A stretch of DNA of 64,000 bases from Lingula anatina. Taxonomy: Eukaryota > Brachiopoda > Lingulata > Lingulida > Lingulidae. The notes below the pieces were generated by a model. That model did not search any database and was not told the origin of the DNA. It saw nothing but the letters and a program-made list of their open reading frames with translations. This document shows, piece after piece, positions 11,188 to 22,975 of this stretch; positions within the stretch are counted from its first letter, which is position 1, and every line of letters begins with the position of its first letter. The DNA lies in assembly GCF_001039355.2 (NCBI RefSeq), contig NW_019773514.1, forward strand, positions 1,167,619-1,231,618. The letters run 5' to 3'. A program made the translations under genes and the position numbers.

Positions 11188-12171
11188 AGGGGAGGGAGCC
11201 TACCTCCTTCACACAGCTGCATCACCACCCACAGTTCATCTTTGACCACAAATGAAGTGTAATAAGACACCACATTCTCGTGATGACACTGGCTCATGGC
11301 TTGAATTTCTTTCTACAAGTAAACAAAACAATTAAAAATAAACAATCTTGACATTTCTAAATGATCCCTGACTAGTCCTAAAAAGGCTGGGATAACAATA
11401 CAGGATAACTGGCAAAGAAAACATGCATGTATGCATTTTTATTTTATAATTAAAAGCACTTTGGTTGGTAGATTGAAGTAAAACAAGAAGTAAAACAAAA
11501 TTGCAGTTAAAAACATGTATTTCTAAGGCAAAAGCTGTATAAATGAATAAGAATTTAAAATAAACAAAGAAGAAACAAAAACTTTCATTTAAACTAGACA
11601 GCAAAGCTGGCAAATATACAGACACCGTACAAGAGAGAGATATTTATCACTTATGTCAATCAATCATGCCAATTTTCAAAAGCAGCCTGCCTCTTTACCA
11701 AACAATGCCACTCAGTAAATTTAAAGTAAAACAAAAATACAGTTTGGAAGTTATGGAACGAACAAAATATAGGGTACATACTAAAAAGCTGATTATACAG
11801 TCTTTTGAACTCAACTTGCTGTTTGACTTAAGAAAAGATGTAAATTTATTATTAATAAATTGGCTGAAAAATGAAACACATTCCATGGTTAAAACTGGAA
11901 ATTTATTTCAGACTAACTGAGACAAATCCAGGGTTTTGCAAGGGTGGTGGTGGGGAGATATACTACATGTAGTAGACAGGTGTTTGCCTCACTTTGAAAC
12001 TGAAGAAACTAAAGACATTAAATGCAGGAGGCTGAAGATGAGGCTGCCATGAACTCACCAGAAGTTCCTCCACAGTGGTGCTGGCCTTCTCCAGGTTGAT
12101 CCTCTTGATGGCACATTTCTGGTTCTTTGGTTTACACAGGGCAGCCTGTACCACAGCAGTGGCCCCAGCAC
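3650..12171 (-). CDS. OXSR1/STK39: SPAK/OSR1-type STE20 kinase, eight exons, both ends missing
   Basis: Exons in transcript order are 12171-12059, 11312-11204, 7024-6827, 6567-6458, 5925-5824, 4920-4787, 4476-4428 and 3709-3650. Their phases join without a break to give ~292 residues. The protein reads from the glycine loop (GAGATAVVQ) through the ATP-binding Lys in [21 protein letters not shown], the T-loop [15 protein letters not shown] and [15 protein letters not shown] to the end of the kinase fold, plus ~20 residues. The sequence follows human OSR1/SPAK closely. These kinases are phosphorylated by WNK on the T-loop Thr and act on cation-chloride cotransporters. Exon 1 and the C-terminal CCT/PF2 domain are not seen; they should lie right of 12.2 kb and left of 3.6 kb. 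Every acceptor ends in AG and every donor starts with GT. The donor at 6826 (GTCCAG) is weak. The acceptor at 4921 sits inside a minisatellite. Confidence 0.93.
3890..3949. repeat. (TAA)n microsatellite
   Basis: About 19 uninterrupted TAA units in an intron of the SPAK/OSR1 gene. Confidence 0.95.
4911..5140. repeat. 38-39 bp minisatellite repeating a 3' splice site
   Basis: Six units start at 4911, 4950, 4988, 5026, 5064 and 5102. Each contains, on the minus strand, TGTGTAG followed by GTTTTAATGCTGA (one copy reads TATGTAG). That is the acceptor and first 13 nt of the SPAK exon that starts at 4920. The leftmost unit overlaps the real exon edge; the other five are upstream copies of the acceptor. 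Confidence 0.92.
5706..5812. repeat. (CA)n microsatellite, interrupted
   Basis: Starts ~10 nt inside the intron that follows the kinase exon 5824-5925, so on the transcript it is a long TG/UG-rich run next to a 5' splice site. Confidence 0.95.
6098..6165. repeat. (TTA)n/(TTG)n microsatellite
   Basis: Imperfect trinucleotide run in a SPAK/OSR1 intron. Confidence 0.9.
8372..8583. repeat. First copy of a ~210 bp duplication ending in (GA)n
   Basis: About 175 bp of unique sequence followed by a GA run. It matches 9814-10027 base for base until the GA run. The second copy begins immediately after the N at 9813. Together they bracket the ASCC3 exons and suggest a GA-mediated misassembly. Confidence 0.9.
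8899..9486 (+). CDS. ASCC3: ASCC3, two exons of the C-terminal Sec63 domain (fragment)
   Basis: Exon 8899-9034 follows a TTTACAG acceptor and ends at GTCAGT. Exon 9375-9486 follows TTTTTTACAG and ends at GTAGTA. The phases join. The ~83 residues include [11 protein letters not shown] and, later, [16 protein letters not shown]. These match in order the human ASCC3 second Sec63 region (RTSIECLPEL, then LPVINVGISVKG). ASCC3 is the 3'-5' helicase of the ASC-1 complex, acting in alkylation repair and splitting of collided ribosomes. No earlier or later ASCC3 exon is seen. The exons run opposite to the SPAK gene that surrounds them and are bracketed by a duplicated block and an N, so they may not belong here. 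Confidence 0.75.
9814..10027. repeat. Second copy of the ~210 bp duplication
   Basis: Begins at the base after the N at 9813 and copies 8372-8583, then diverges after the GA run (TTTAATGACA versus TGATTAACTT). Confidence 0.9.
11107..11192. repeat. (GA)n(GT)n(GA)n compound microsatellite
   Basis: Lies ~10 nt into the intron after the SPAK exon 11204-11312. In the transcript it is a long CU/CA run directly behind the 5' splice site. Confidence 0.95.
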
Positions 12172-12357
12172 CTACAGGAGAACAGAGATCATATGTATAT
12201 CACTAAACCAGTAAATCAGTACCATTTGTTTATAAATGTCGGGTCATCCGCCATATTTCCAAGGAGAGCCTCATGCAAATATGATGGATTTGTTTAGTTG
12301 TATCCATGATATTAATTACCTAGTTACATATTTCACCCAGCACTCACACAAATGTCA

Positions 12358-12885
12358 GCATACATAGCTCTTGTTCGCTCCACTTCAGAATATGGTGCCA
12401 TCATATGGGACCCCTACTTACAATCGGACATTAACAAAATGGAAAAAATTCAAAGGAAGGCTGCAGGGTTTATCACTGGGGATTATAAGTCACAGTCTCC
12501 AGGTAGTGTTACCTCCATTTTATAAACACTGGATCTCCCTCTGCTGCAGCACTGGAGGAAGGAACTGCAGCTAACTTTTCTTTTCAAGGTGGTTGTGGGG
12601 TTGGTGTCAGTGATACCTTCTGATACTTATTTAATACCAGCTTCTAACAAACGTCGTATAAGGGCCAAATCATTCACTGACTTTGACACTGCAAACATTA
12701 TAAATAGTACCAACAACAGTCGCTTACAACACTGCAACATGCCAGTTAGAAAAATCTAGAGCTTCCTTTCTCAGAACAGTCTCCAAGTGGAATGAACTGA
12801 GTGATAAACAAGTTAATGCAGAAACTGTGGAAGGCTTTAGATGAGGCCTACACTATTATTTAGTTTCCCATGCGCTCTCTCTTCC
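12358..12885 (+). mobile_element. LINE reverse-transcriptase C-terminal remnant (CR1/Jockey-like)
   Basis: The plus strand reads AYIALVRSTSEYGAIIWDPY and then INKMEKIQRKAAGFITGDY, the conserved end of a non-LTR retrotransposon RT. After one in-frame stop it continues with LQHWRKELQLTFLFKVVVGL and, after a frame break, FLRTVSKWNELS. The 5' part is missing. It is a dead 5'-truncated insertion just upstream of the most 5' visible SPAK exon. Confidence 0.85.
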
Positions 12886-12899
12886 TGTCTATCATATAC

Positions 12900-15340
12900 C
12901 AGCAGTGATTTCTTTAGACGTATACTGACAGATACAGATACAGAGAGAGAGAGATGGAGAAAGAGAGAGCAGGAGAGAGATCTCAGTCCTTACTCCTAAT
13001 TCGTTTAATAACACAGAATATCCATAAAACCACCATAAAACTTCCATGAAGCCACCCTTACTGACAAAGTTGGGTATTTATTTCTTTATAACCCTCCCTA
13101 CTAGTACTTATCAGGTCACGATAAGAGTAATTTGGTGCTGGTCACCTTGTATATATAACCTAAGTGACAAAAAAGCTATTTTCTTTTACATACACGCATG
13201 TCAGGGACCCAGTGTCGGACACTGCAGTGTTGTGTGCCTGTACAAACCAACTGTGTGTGCTTACAACTTGTGTAGCGAGAAATGACCAAGGAATGCCGGT
13301 AAAAGTGCAATTTGCGGCAAGCAAAACTGCAACAAGAATATCCCTTAAAATGAAAGTCTTAATTCACAAAGATCGATACTTATGTCTTCTGTTCATGTTA
13401 CCCAATCTACGTACCAATCACGTCCTGTAAATCATATTCTTCCTTATTATTGGGCCACACTATCCCTTCCATTTTGGAAGACTAGCTCTTTTTGGATCGG
13501 AGTCTTGAAATCAAGAGCTGGACGCCTCGATGTGAAAAGGGTGAAGGTTGGCATAAAGAACCGCATATTTTGAGTCTGACTGTTCTTTCAATTTATCTTC
13601 AGTTTTATTGCCAAAAAGTCGGTCTTATATTAAAAGAATTATTTAAGAACGCTTTTAATAAAAAAATTCACAATTGGTCACACGATTTTATGAAAAATCC
13701 ATATTGATCAATGAGTGGACGGATTTTTATGATTTTGTGATATCAGTGACTGGATGGTGGTCAAAGCTGAGTATCAACATTTAATTCATTGGTCTTTCAC
13801 AAGCACATCTGTTTTAAATATGCCATGATGCAGTCGGGTGGGAGAAGAAAGAAGTACCGACTATTGCAGTTTTTTTTAATTAAGTTGCTTTTACTGTCTC
13901 TAACAATTCTCCCCTCTTTATTTCATGTTGAACGTAGCATTTGAAAAATGAAAAACAGCAGAAAACAAACAAAAAATTATAGGATGGTCCTACCCCATTG
14001 GAGATTTCCGTTAGGGGAAGTACACGTGTTAAAAATAGAAGTTTTTGAAACGCGAGGTCTTATTTAGTTTTTGTGTGCCCAATTAATATAAAATTTTGAA
14101 ACTTTATTAAAAATGAGTAATCCATCATCATCATCATCATCATTACACTACATCATTACATGATAACGTTTATCATTACATAACGTTTATTATTTCATTT
14201 TCTTGTAAATGTTTAAAGTGTGTGCTGTATTGTTTTGTATTTCAGAAAAAATTTCCACCTGAATGTGAGGAAACCTCCCATAGGCAAAGCAGGGGGGATC
14301 CAGGATTATTTGATGGGGGGGGGGGGGTCGACCCCTCCCCCCCTGTTATGTTATTATTTAAATTACCATGTTCAATCAAAATTGAAGGAAAAAACACTGC
14401 TAATTGCACCCTTTTATAACATTTTGGTAATAATTAAGTATAAATTTTTCATAACAAGTTGTTTTTTTCCTGATTTACCGAATGTCTTTTTCGCTTTCAC
14501 TGTCTTTTAGTCAAGGATTTTAATTGCAACGAGTTTTCAGCGCATTAAAATGATTTAAAAGTCGCCAAACCTTTCCTTTTATCCATCTTCTACGAAGACT
14601 ACATAATAATAAAATGAAATAACCATAAAAGTAAAGCACATGTGTTCCGCGGTAAAAAGATCCGCTTTTTCAGAAAAAGGACCCCCACCCCTTAAAATTG
14701 CTGGTTACAGGCCTGGATAACACGATGCCGCTATGTGCAGCTTTACAGTTACTCTCAGGGGTAAATTTCAATCATTTAAAGAAACCGCTGTTTATAAAAA
14801 ATGAATAATGAAATGCTTGCGCGTCCTTAGCGGTCTATTTATTTAACTACATGGAGTTCATGGAAGTGTTATTTGATTGCACCCTTCCTCCTCTTCAAAT
14901 TGTCCCAGCAGCTGAGCCGCAAATACAGCGACAATGTGCTGGCGATTTGTACTACGTCGTCCACACTTTACTGCAGTGAAATAATCTAACCAAGGTATTC
15001 ACAAAAGCAAGATGATGGGGATGTGTGCCTTACATAACAAGCTCATGAGAGCTTTTTACAGTAACATTTTTTACTAATAATCAACTCGGGGACATGTCTA
15101 ACTTTCAGTGTAGCAAAAAAATTATTACAAAACTCAAATAATATCTATTTTCAACTACATCAGGGATTTTGATGAACATGAATTAGTAGCTTTAATTGGA
15201 AAATTTGTAGATTTTGCAAGTAAATCTAATTGTCCAAATTTCACAAATGAAACAAGAAGTTATCCCTTTTTCTCCCACTCAAAATCACTTTTTTCTCTTT
15301 CGCTGGGCACACTTACTGTTCGAGAGCAATAGTGATCATA
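12900..15340. other. Gene-poor DNA
   Basis: No supported gene. It holds a short (ATC)n run near 14125, a G/C homopolymer pair near 14317-14341 and pieces resembling the hAT-like MITE at 25.2 kb. CpG is clearly more frequent than in the SPAK introns. Confidence 0.5.
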
Positions 15341-15347
15341 TCGGAAA

Positions 15348-15605
15348 TGATTGACGTTCGTTTATATAACCCGTCAATCAAGCTGTTATTACTTGACAGC
15401 AACTGTCAAAACTAATTACATTTGATTGGCACCTTGTCAATCAAAGGATGTAGGAAGCTGGAATTTTACGTGTTCGACGACTATAGTGATCCGCTGTGTA
15501 ATGATTGTGATTGACGTTTGTTTATAAAACTGCCAATCAAAGTCGTGTGCACTTGACAGCTTCCATCAAACTGTATGAATTGGATAATTGGCTGTCAATC
15601 ATAAA
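15348..15605. promoter_or_regulatory. Cluster of TGATTGAC/GTCAATCA and TTGACAGC motifs
   Basis: Within ~260 bp there are about ten TGATTG(A/G)C-type words on both strands plus TTGACAGC words. The one at ~15592-15602 reads TGATTGACAG on the minus strand, the consensus for PBX with MEIS/PREP. Two ~130 bp halves, each starting TAGTGATC, carry the same order of motifs, so the cluster arose at least in part by duplication. It could be an enhancer or part of a transposon. Confidence 0.35.
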
Positions 15606-16127
15606 AGATATTATAACCTAAGGGCAAAAACGAATATATTTGTAGCTCTCTAGGTAAACCTCTCAATAAATTCACGATGTCATAGAAATCGGCCGCGATA
15701 GATAAACTTCCCAGTACGTCGGCGTGTAGATTCACTAACTCGTACCTAGAAGCCCTTGTACCGATACCTCCACGTGCTGACATGTCAATGAAAGTATCAA
15801 GTTTACCGATCCGATTTTTTTTTTTTTTTTTTTTTTTGCAATTTTACAGTAAAACTAGTGGCCCTTCTCCAATGATGCCGAAACCCCGTAAATCAATTGA
15901 AATTATTACTTTCATACCCCTGTACATTCACACCCAATATTACATGTACGGTATATTGTTACTACTATTACACACGAGCGCTTGATAAAACTTCTGCTTA
16001 GATGCCGATATTAGTGTCTAGTAATTTAGTAAGTGCTTGTCTTATTCAGTTCAAAGATATTGTTAGATCCGCCGTTGATATTCAATATCTTGGGTTTCAC
16101 CGTAAAATGTAGAAATTTTAATTTTAC

Positions 16128-16129
<2 letters not shown>

Positions 16130-16220
<91 letters not shown>
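16130..16220. repeat. (TA)n followed by poly(T)
   Basis: About 37 TA units followed by ~16 T. Confidence 0.95.
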
Positions 16221-17295
16221 ACCTTCCTGCTCAAAGTTCTTCCTATGTAGAAAGTGATAACAAGCACACAATGATTTTTTAACTTGTTGTCGGACGACTA
16301 GACAGTGAAATAATGCACCAATTGGTGTAGTTGGGAGAGCTCAATTTCCGAATTCGAAAAAAGAAATTACATCTGACAGTTGTAAGCCGCCAAATATGTA
16401 CTTCGAAAACAAACTTTCCAAAAAAAAAGCAGAGCAAATTTTGTTTTCAATATAGACCGGACTTTTTTAATCATGCATGGAAGGGCAAGGAATAGATCAA
16501 CACTATAATTTAACAGTAAAAATGGAGAATTCAGCACTAACAGCATCGACGTATCGTCCTGATCTTTCTATGTCCATTCCTTGTCTCATCTACCACATTC
16601 CTATGTCTTTAGTGGAAAGCGTCGCAATCAGGGTCACCTCCAGTCAACTTCTCGTCTTGCTAAATGAGACATCACCTGGTAAGGAAATCGGCAGTGTAAC
16701 GTCTCTAAAACGCTCAAGTAAAATGTTTGCTTAAAAGACTTTTTAAAACACATTGATGTGACGGTAGACCGTTACCAAGACATTCTTCAGACTGTTTGGA
16801 ATTCTTTATTAAGGCGACTGAAAAAAGTGCCGCAATTTTGTCGGTAACCTCTTGTATCAGGCACGCCCGGGCAATTGACCTTTATAAAAAAGCGTTGTTC
16901 AGACGTTTGAGAAAATCCATTAAGAGACGCCACTCGCTCTTTATCTACCTGTATTACATGTACCACGCAGCAGAGAGATACATCTGATGTTTACTATTGC
17001 GACTCACGGGTAGATGTACATGTTATCATAATTAATTTTAATTATAACTGATTTATTTATTTATTTATTTTTATTCATTAAAATGCACATTGAATTAAGA
17101 TACATACCAATGCACTTGACGGGTATATAATATAAAATTCCTAAAAATTATGATGCTTAAATCATACAAACTAAATTTGAAATTTGTAAAACATAATTTT
17201 CTTTCCCACTAAAACATGAATATCAAACACTTTTGAAGCTTAATATTCCTGGTTAAAAACTAAATAAAGAAAAAGGGCCCATCATCAAACTAGCT

Positions 17296-17437
17296 CTAAA
17301 TGTCATCTTTAGCCAGGTCGGTCACAGGGGTGACATCAAAGACAATCTCTCTGCGGTCACCGTGTACTTCAAGGTGACATCAACGGTGGAGCCCGGTACA
17401 GTAGCTTCATAGGGTCCTCCTCTTCCCTTCCAGAATA
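17296..17437 (-). pseudogene. Coding-like fragment with a frameshift, unidentified
   Basis: One frame gives PYEATVPGSTVDVTL; a second overlapping frame gives GDRREIVFDVTPVTDLAKDD before a TAG at 17296. Both have coding-like codon use and together look like one beta-rich domain split by a 1-2 nt indel near 17375. I do not recognise the family. It could also be a chance double frame. Confidence 0.3.
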
Positions 17438-17696
17438 AAAATCTAGGAATAACATAATATAACAAGGGGAATTAGGCAAAACCAAGCAATTTTTAAAAAA
17501 TTATCTTTGTCTGTTTTAAAAAGAAAAAAGAATGGAAAAAAATCCCTACGCCTGGGTGTCGTAAGTGGCCCGGCCACTACTGTCCAGACTAGCCCGCATT
17601 TTTGAGGTTGATATTTTGCCAGTGGTCCCTCGACTCGAGTACTTAGACTTTCTATGAGCCCGTACGTGTGTTTGCTAGTCCTCACTGATAGACTTG

Positions 17697-17760
17697 ATGG
17701 TGGCGCAGTGGTTAACCTCAGTTCTGATCGGCGACTTGGGGTTGATGCTCACAGAGAGCA
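17697..17760 (+). mobile_element. tRNA-derived SINE head (A-box TGGCGCAGTGGTTAA)
   Basis: The A-box word is followed ~35 nt later by GGGGTTGATGCTC, a decayed B box. This is the typical head of tRNA-derived SINEs. A GT run follows at 17789. Confidence 0.45.
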
Positions 17761-18020
17761 TTATTTAGGCTGTCCAGTAAGTAGCCAAGTGTGTGTGTGT
17801 GTGTGTGTGTGTGATTGTGTCAAACTGAACGAGGAATGTCGATATCCACAGATGACTCTTTCGTAATTATTCCACCATTCGCCATAAGCAATGGCCGTTT
17901 TACTGCTAGTGGGTGTTTTACTACATGTAGGTTTAATATTAGCTGAAGATTTGTCAGTTTACAGGCATGCTTGCACCCGATCCACCTATAGTATACTGTA
18001 TGTACACGTATAAAATTCTT

Positions 18021-18215
18021 AGGGCTCAGTCCCAATGAAAACACCTGCTGACGTTGAGTAGAATACGGAAGCTGTTGATAAAATGAGTCCGTTGGGAACA
18101 AGAAGAAACGTGTTAATAGGTTTGAACAGCTTAAAAATCGAATTGCATTCAGCGAGAGTCTCCCTGGAGTTGGATAGATCTAGGTAGAACAATAGTTTCA
18201 TTGGGAATGAGCCCT
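18021..18215. mobile_element. ~195 bp inverted-repeat MITE
   Basis: The left end AGGGCTCAGTCCCAATGAAA is matched in inverted form by the right end, which differs by one base in the first 20. There is no open frame. The superfamily is not clear because I see no clean target duplication. Confidence 0.6.
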
Positions 18216-19543
18216 TGGATGGCTCTGTTGGGTATTTTTGTTACCCCCAAAAAGCCAATGTTTATTGTAAAACGTTCATATTAATTAGTGTGATCCGTGA
18301 CTCGTAAATGCGGCCTTTTATTTTTCATCATTCGTGTAACAAATCATTAAATGCGGTGAATTTTGGTTTGCAACTCGTGTTTCCTGCATTTTCAATGAGA
18401 TGTGGACAAGTTTGTAACAAGTTAGGGTCGTCATTTTCGACAAGCTACTGGTGGGTTACACTCACTCTCCCGTAAAGCAAATTAAACATTTGCTTTGTTT
18501 TCGTTTTTCTGATGTCAAGCAAGAAGGAGTTTTAAAATTATGTAAAACTAGTCGAAATGACAGGAGAAAACGAACCCAAGGACGCTCAGGATACGTGTAC
18601 ATGCGTTTAGGACCACAAGGTAGTTGTCTTCAAAATAGCAAGTGCATGCCATGCTGTTTGATATAAGAATAAGGTCGTATATAGAGTTTTCATTTTGATC
18701 AAAAATGAATCCTACGATGACCGCGTTTCTCTCACGGTCCCGTCCGTCGAGTTCCTGCCTCGCCGTGTATAGGTCAAATAGACATGTCTCTCAAAGTGTC
18801 ACCCCGGGCCTTATAAAGGAAGTCGACGTTTTTCAAATTTGAGCCGCACATTTGTGATTAGTTAAAATACTTACTTTATCAAAATAAAGGGCTGGGCCCT
18901 GAGGACGTGTTTTTAAAAGCACCCCTTGCTGCAGGAACAAAATAATAAAGTATATACAGTATAATTTCAAAGGTTTCATGCCTAAGTTATATGTTTTTGT
19001 GATCCATAGATATCTTTATGATGGGGATCCCAGTGAACAGACAGTTGTAAGGAAGTAATTACCAATCGGTTGAAGTGTCTTGTCTCATTGCTTGAAGTTA
19101 AGAAAAACCTGTTAGTGCGGAAAAAATCTGCTCAGTTAAAAATTATTGATATGGTTCATGGTCGATAATAAAGGTTGCGTATCGCTGTTAGTTTTCTGGC
19201 AGAGTTCATATTGCAATTTCTCCAGCATCTTCGTCGGTCACCGTTTTCAGTTCCAATTTTCCTGGTCAATATCAGGATTGCTGTTATTTTCCCACTTTTC
19301 AGAATAAAAAGACTAAAATTGTGCTTCATGACGCCAATTGGTCCAATGTAAGAAGGATGTGATAAGAGGCGAGGCAATTAAGGACGCGTCAATAACATAC
19401 ATGTAAATCGATTTTCATGGTTTTTGTTTTATTAGACACTATTGAATACGATATTTTTGTTTATTTTTTATGTATATGATATACTTATTATTTGATATAT
19501 TGTATATTTACTGTTATATATTCTTTTAAATTATCCGTATAAT

Positions 19544-19545
19544 AT

Positions 19546-19600
<55 letters not shown>

Positions 19601-19610
19601 TTTGTTTGTT
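19544..19610. repeat. (TTTA)n microsatellite
   Basis: About 15 tetranucleotide units, with TTTG at the right end. Confidence 0.95.
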
Positions 19611-22579
19611 TACTATTTTTAATGAATGTGGCCAGAAATATATACACTTAATAGCCACAGTGTGTAATCAATTTAAGTTATTCAACACGTGTTTCTATAC
19701 CAGTATCCCTGACAACACCCGAGACATCTATTCAAAGGAGAAAACAATTCAAAATTGAGTGTGGGAAATGTAATTTTCGAGAAAGAGGCTATATACAGTG
19801 GATGTGTGTGAGTGTTTATTGCTATTTGTGTGTGCCATGTTGTATTGTTCTTAATGGATTTAAATGCTCATGAAACTAAAAAAATTGAATCTGAACAATC
19901 TGCTTTGTCTGCGACTGCAGCAAAGGATGTTTGTCCTCCAGATGGCGCTATAATTTTGGATTTTTATATATCTTGAGAATTGTGTTCCTAAGTAATTGGC
20001 ACTTTTTATGTTAAGTCTACAGAGCATTTTAAATGGATTTTAGACTTATAATAAGCATATTATTTTAATATATTAAAGAATAAATCATAGTAACGTCTGC
20101 TGGTCAAACATGTCAAAAACTGTTCAGTGGACCATATAAGGACAGCCAGTGACCTACATAATGGCGTGACATTTTGGGGAGGGTAAGGGTCTGGGATTTT
20201 GTTCTTCTTGTATATGTGAAAATATTTTAAACACTAATGGGTCCTGTTTATTTTTATTTTGATTAATACTCAATTTTATTCTTCACCTGACAGTTATTAA
20301 TGAGTACTGAATAGAAAAAAAAAACACTTCATCCTGCCCCCCTCCCCCATGAAACTAATGGACCGTACAATTAAGAAAGAGATGTCACTTCTTCAGTTCT
20401 CAGTGACCAGGGAGTGGATATGAAGCAGACAAGAAACTAAGTATACGGATATTTAAATTTCAACCGATTCAGATCATCATTTTATGAAATTTAATTTTAG
20501 CATTTCATAATGGCTTATTTGTGACTCATTTTAGAAAAGTTTTTGGACACTGCATGCCTTTAAGTGGTTAGGCCATTCTCCAATATTTTCCCCACGTAAC
20601 ATTTCGCTTCCTCCATAATTTCATCCATGCATGTCCCAAGGAATTGAAAAAGACGGTTTTACTTTTCTGATAACTATATAAAACTTCATTTAAAGAAAAT
20701 AATGACAGTCCATATTTGTACTTGAGAAAAAGTCAAGAAGGGGGAAATACTGTGGAGTGGCCCTTAAAGAATCCTAGTTATTGTGGCCTGTTTACACTGT
20801 ATTCAGTGTCAGCATAGAGACGAAAGTTTAGCATATCAACATTTAGATACTCATACTCAGTAGAAAGGTATGTGTTGGGGCTCTTGCACCTCAAAACAAC
20901 CAGATGTAAGATTGCTTCAAACGGTGGCACTTGTAATAACAGGTTATCATCTTGAAAGTAGGTCAAGGTGGTGCCACACTTGTAAAACGAGAGAAAGACT
21001 ATCGATATTACGCACAGTTTGTAGTGTTAACAAGTTTGAATGGCATTTAAATTTAAAGATCGAGACGATTGCTTAATTCATTAACTGGGATGAATAATGC
21101 CCCTTGGGCATTTTGAAGATATTAATTTTGGATATATTTGCATTATGAAACAAGTAGACAAACTGGTACACGGAGGCTTCAATGAAATATTCTTTTTTAC
21201 CACGAAAACGTCGGTGCTTGTGAAAAATGTTTTTAAAAATGCGCGGGAAGGATTAATCATCCCAGTTTTATCTCTAAATTTTCTGAAAACAAAGGCAATA
21301 ATTTAAATGAGAATACAATCCGATAAAATGTGCGAGGTTAATCATTAGTTATAAATAAAAGACAGAATATATTTTGACGGTTTTAAGCTCAAAGCAAGAT
21401 TTTCCAGCAATTTTGCCAATATATTTCCTATCCAAAACTAGTGAGAAAATTGCGAACGTAAAGTCCGTTTTTGAATTATTTAATATATCATTTTAAATAT
21501 TTCTGAATTTTTTTCCATCATGGGTGAAAATCACAAATCTCTATCTCCATTACGAGAGTGACTGAAAAAACTTTTAGCTCAGAACTGCTATAGCGTATAA
21601 GTGGATATGATCTACCATGCTCACATGATTCTATTTTAATGTGCATAGGGTAGAAATAAATTTATTTCATGATTTATATCAATTTATTCAACAGAACTGT
21701 AATCTTTAAGTACAGATACTGAATTTTAACCAGTTATTTGTTTTATTCAAATTTGCTGAGTGACTTATGTTAATAAGGAAGGTTTCTGTTGAAACATGAC
21801 CGGATACTTTTTACGAAAGTTGCTGTATTTCAGTATTTATTTTATATTTTTCTAAGTGTCAAGTCTGGTGTGAATATGTATGCATGTACAATATGAAACG
21901 TTTTATAATTCTTATATATAACTAAAATTTGTAACATTAATTTGCTGAACAAATCTCAGAGTTGGGTTGAGATGAAGAGGCCAATTAGGTAGTTGAAAGT
22001 TGTTATTTCTTGTAAATTTTGCTGTTTTCTTACCAGCATCTTCCATTTCATCAACCAGGTGATGCTGAACATTAGTAAAATGTTTATATTCTTGCATTTA
22101 AATAAATGAATATTATACCAGTTGCACACCGTTTGTAACAAGATTTCCTTTTTGGAAATAGATGAAGGGAATATTGTGATCTGTCCCTCGGTTTTTTACC
22201 CAGATTTCATACCTGTGCATGTTGCATATGTTTTTATAATATATAAATAGAGAGAAAGAGTGAGATAGACTGTACGGAGATTTTGTAGATATTGAAATAC
22301 TTTGTTTAGTATCAATAAGATCAACCATATGACAAGTAGTTGAGTTCATAGTTTATTAATCAAATCGAATTGTGTCTTTTACACTTTCAAATAATGCAGA
22401 TATCAATTGTTTTGTTCTACATAGTCAACGCTTGTTCTGATGAACATATTCTGCAAAGACAATGTAGTTAAACAGGGAGATGTTTTAAAAATACATGAAT
22501 ACATAATGTAAATATGTTTTGCCCTCAATAAAAAAACTTCTCAAATATATGCAAAATGTCTTAGTATTTTCATTTGTAG

Positions 22580-22975
22580 TTACACGGCTCACCGGTAAAG
22601 TCTGAGTTTGAGGGGTCGATTCCGGACTCGGGTACTGGGAAATAAGGAAGAGGGACTCGATTTGTTTTTCTTTTGGTTACTATAAGAAGAAAGTCTACCT
22701 GGGGAGGGTGGGTGGGAACAGTTAGAGGAGTAGGTAACGCGCTTGTTTCTGAGTCAGCAAGTCCCAAGTTCGAAACCTGGCGCTCCTGGGTCCCAGCAAA
22801 TTACCTTTTGCAAAATAAAATCAAATAAGCACTTTGGATAACTACAAGAGGACCATACGATTTATTTAAAACCATCAGAGTCGATAGCTCACTAGGTAAG
22901 ACGACAGGCTTTACACGTGGGGGAACGAGCACACTATAACATGGAGAGCAGTAAGCCATGGGTTCGAGTCGAGGT
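22580..22975 (+). mobile_element. Three tRNA-like pol III modules (SINE cluster)
   Basis: B-box words occur at 22614-22623 (GGTCGATTCC), 22768-22777 (GTTCGAAACC) and 22961-22971 (GGTTCGAGTCG). The third has an A box, TAGCTCACTAGG, at 22885. The second has an anticodon-arm-like CTTG...CAAG before its B box. None folds into a full tRNA cloverleaf by eye, so SINE or tRNA-pseudogene origin is likelier than a working tRNA. Confidence 0.45.

Noticed and set aside
15595-15783. 62-codon minus-strand frame starting MSARGGIGTRASRYELVNLH
   Set aside because: Considered as kinase exon 1 because of SRYEL and the lack of that exon. It does not lead into the GAGATAVV exon, has no good donor and no recognisable family.
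16026-16271. Open frames through (TA)n (IYIYIY)
   Set aside because: Low-complexity artefact; the same holds at 28.8, 48.66 and 50.8 kb.
16522-16679. Plus-strand frame MENSALTASTYRPDLSM... ending at a CTG|GTAAGG donor
   Set aside because: Looks like a possible first exon, but I find no following exon and no family. Too weak to list as a gene.
18451-18625. Plus-strand frame with a GTAGTT donor-like end
   Set aside because: No ATG in a good context, no partner exon, composition not clearly coding.
22720-22800. Functional tRNA gene
   Set aside because: A B box and anticodon-like arm are present, but the acceptor and D arms do not pair convincingly.
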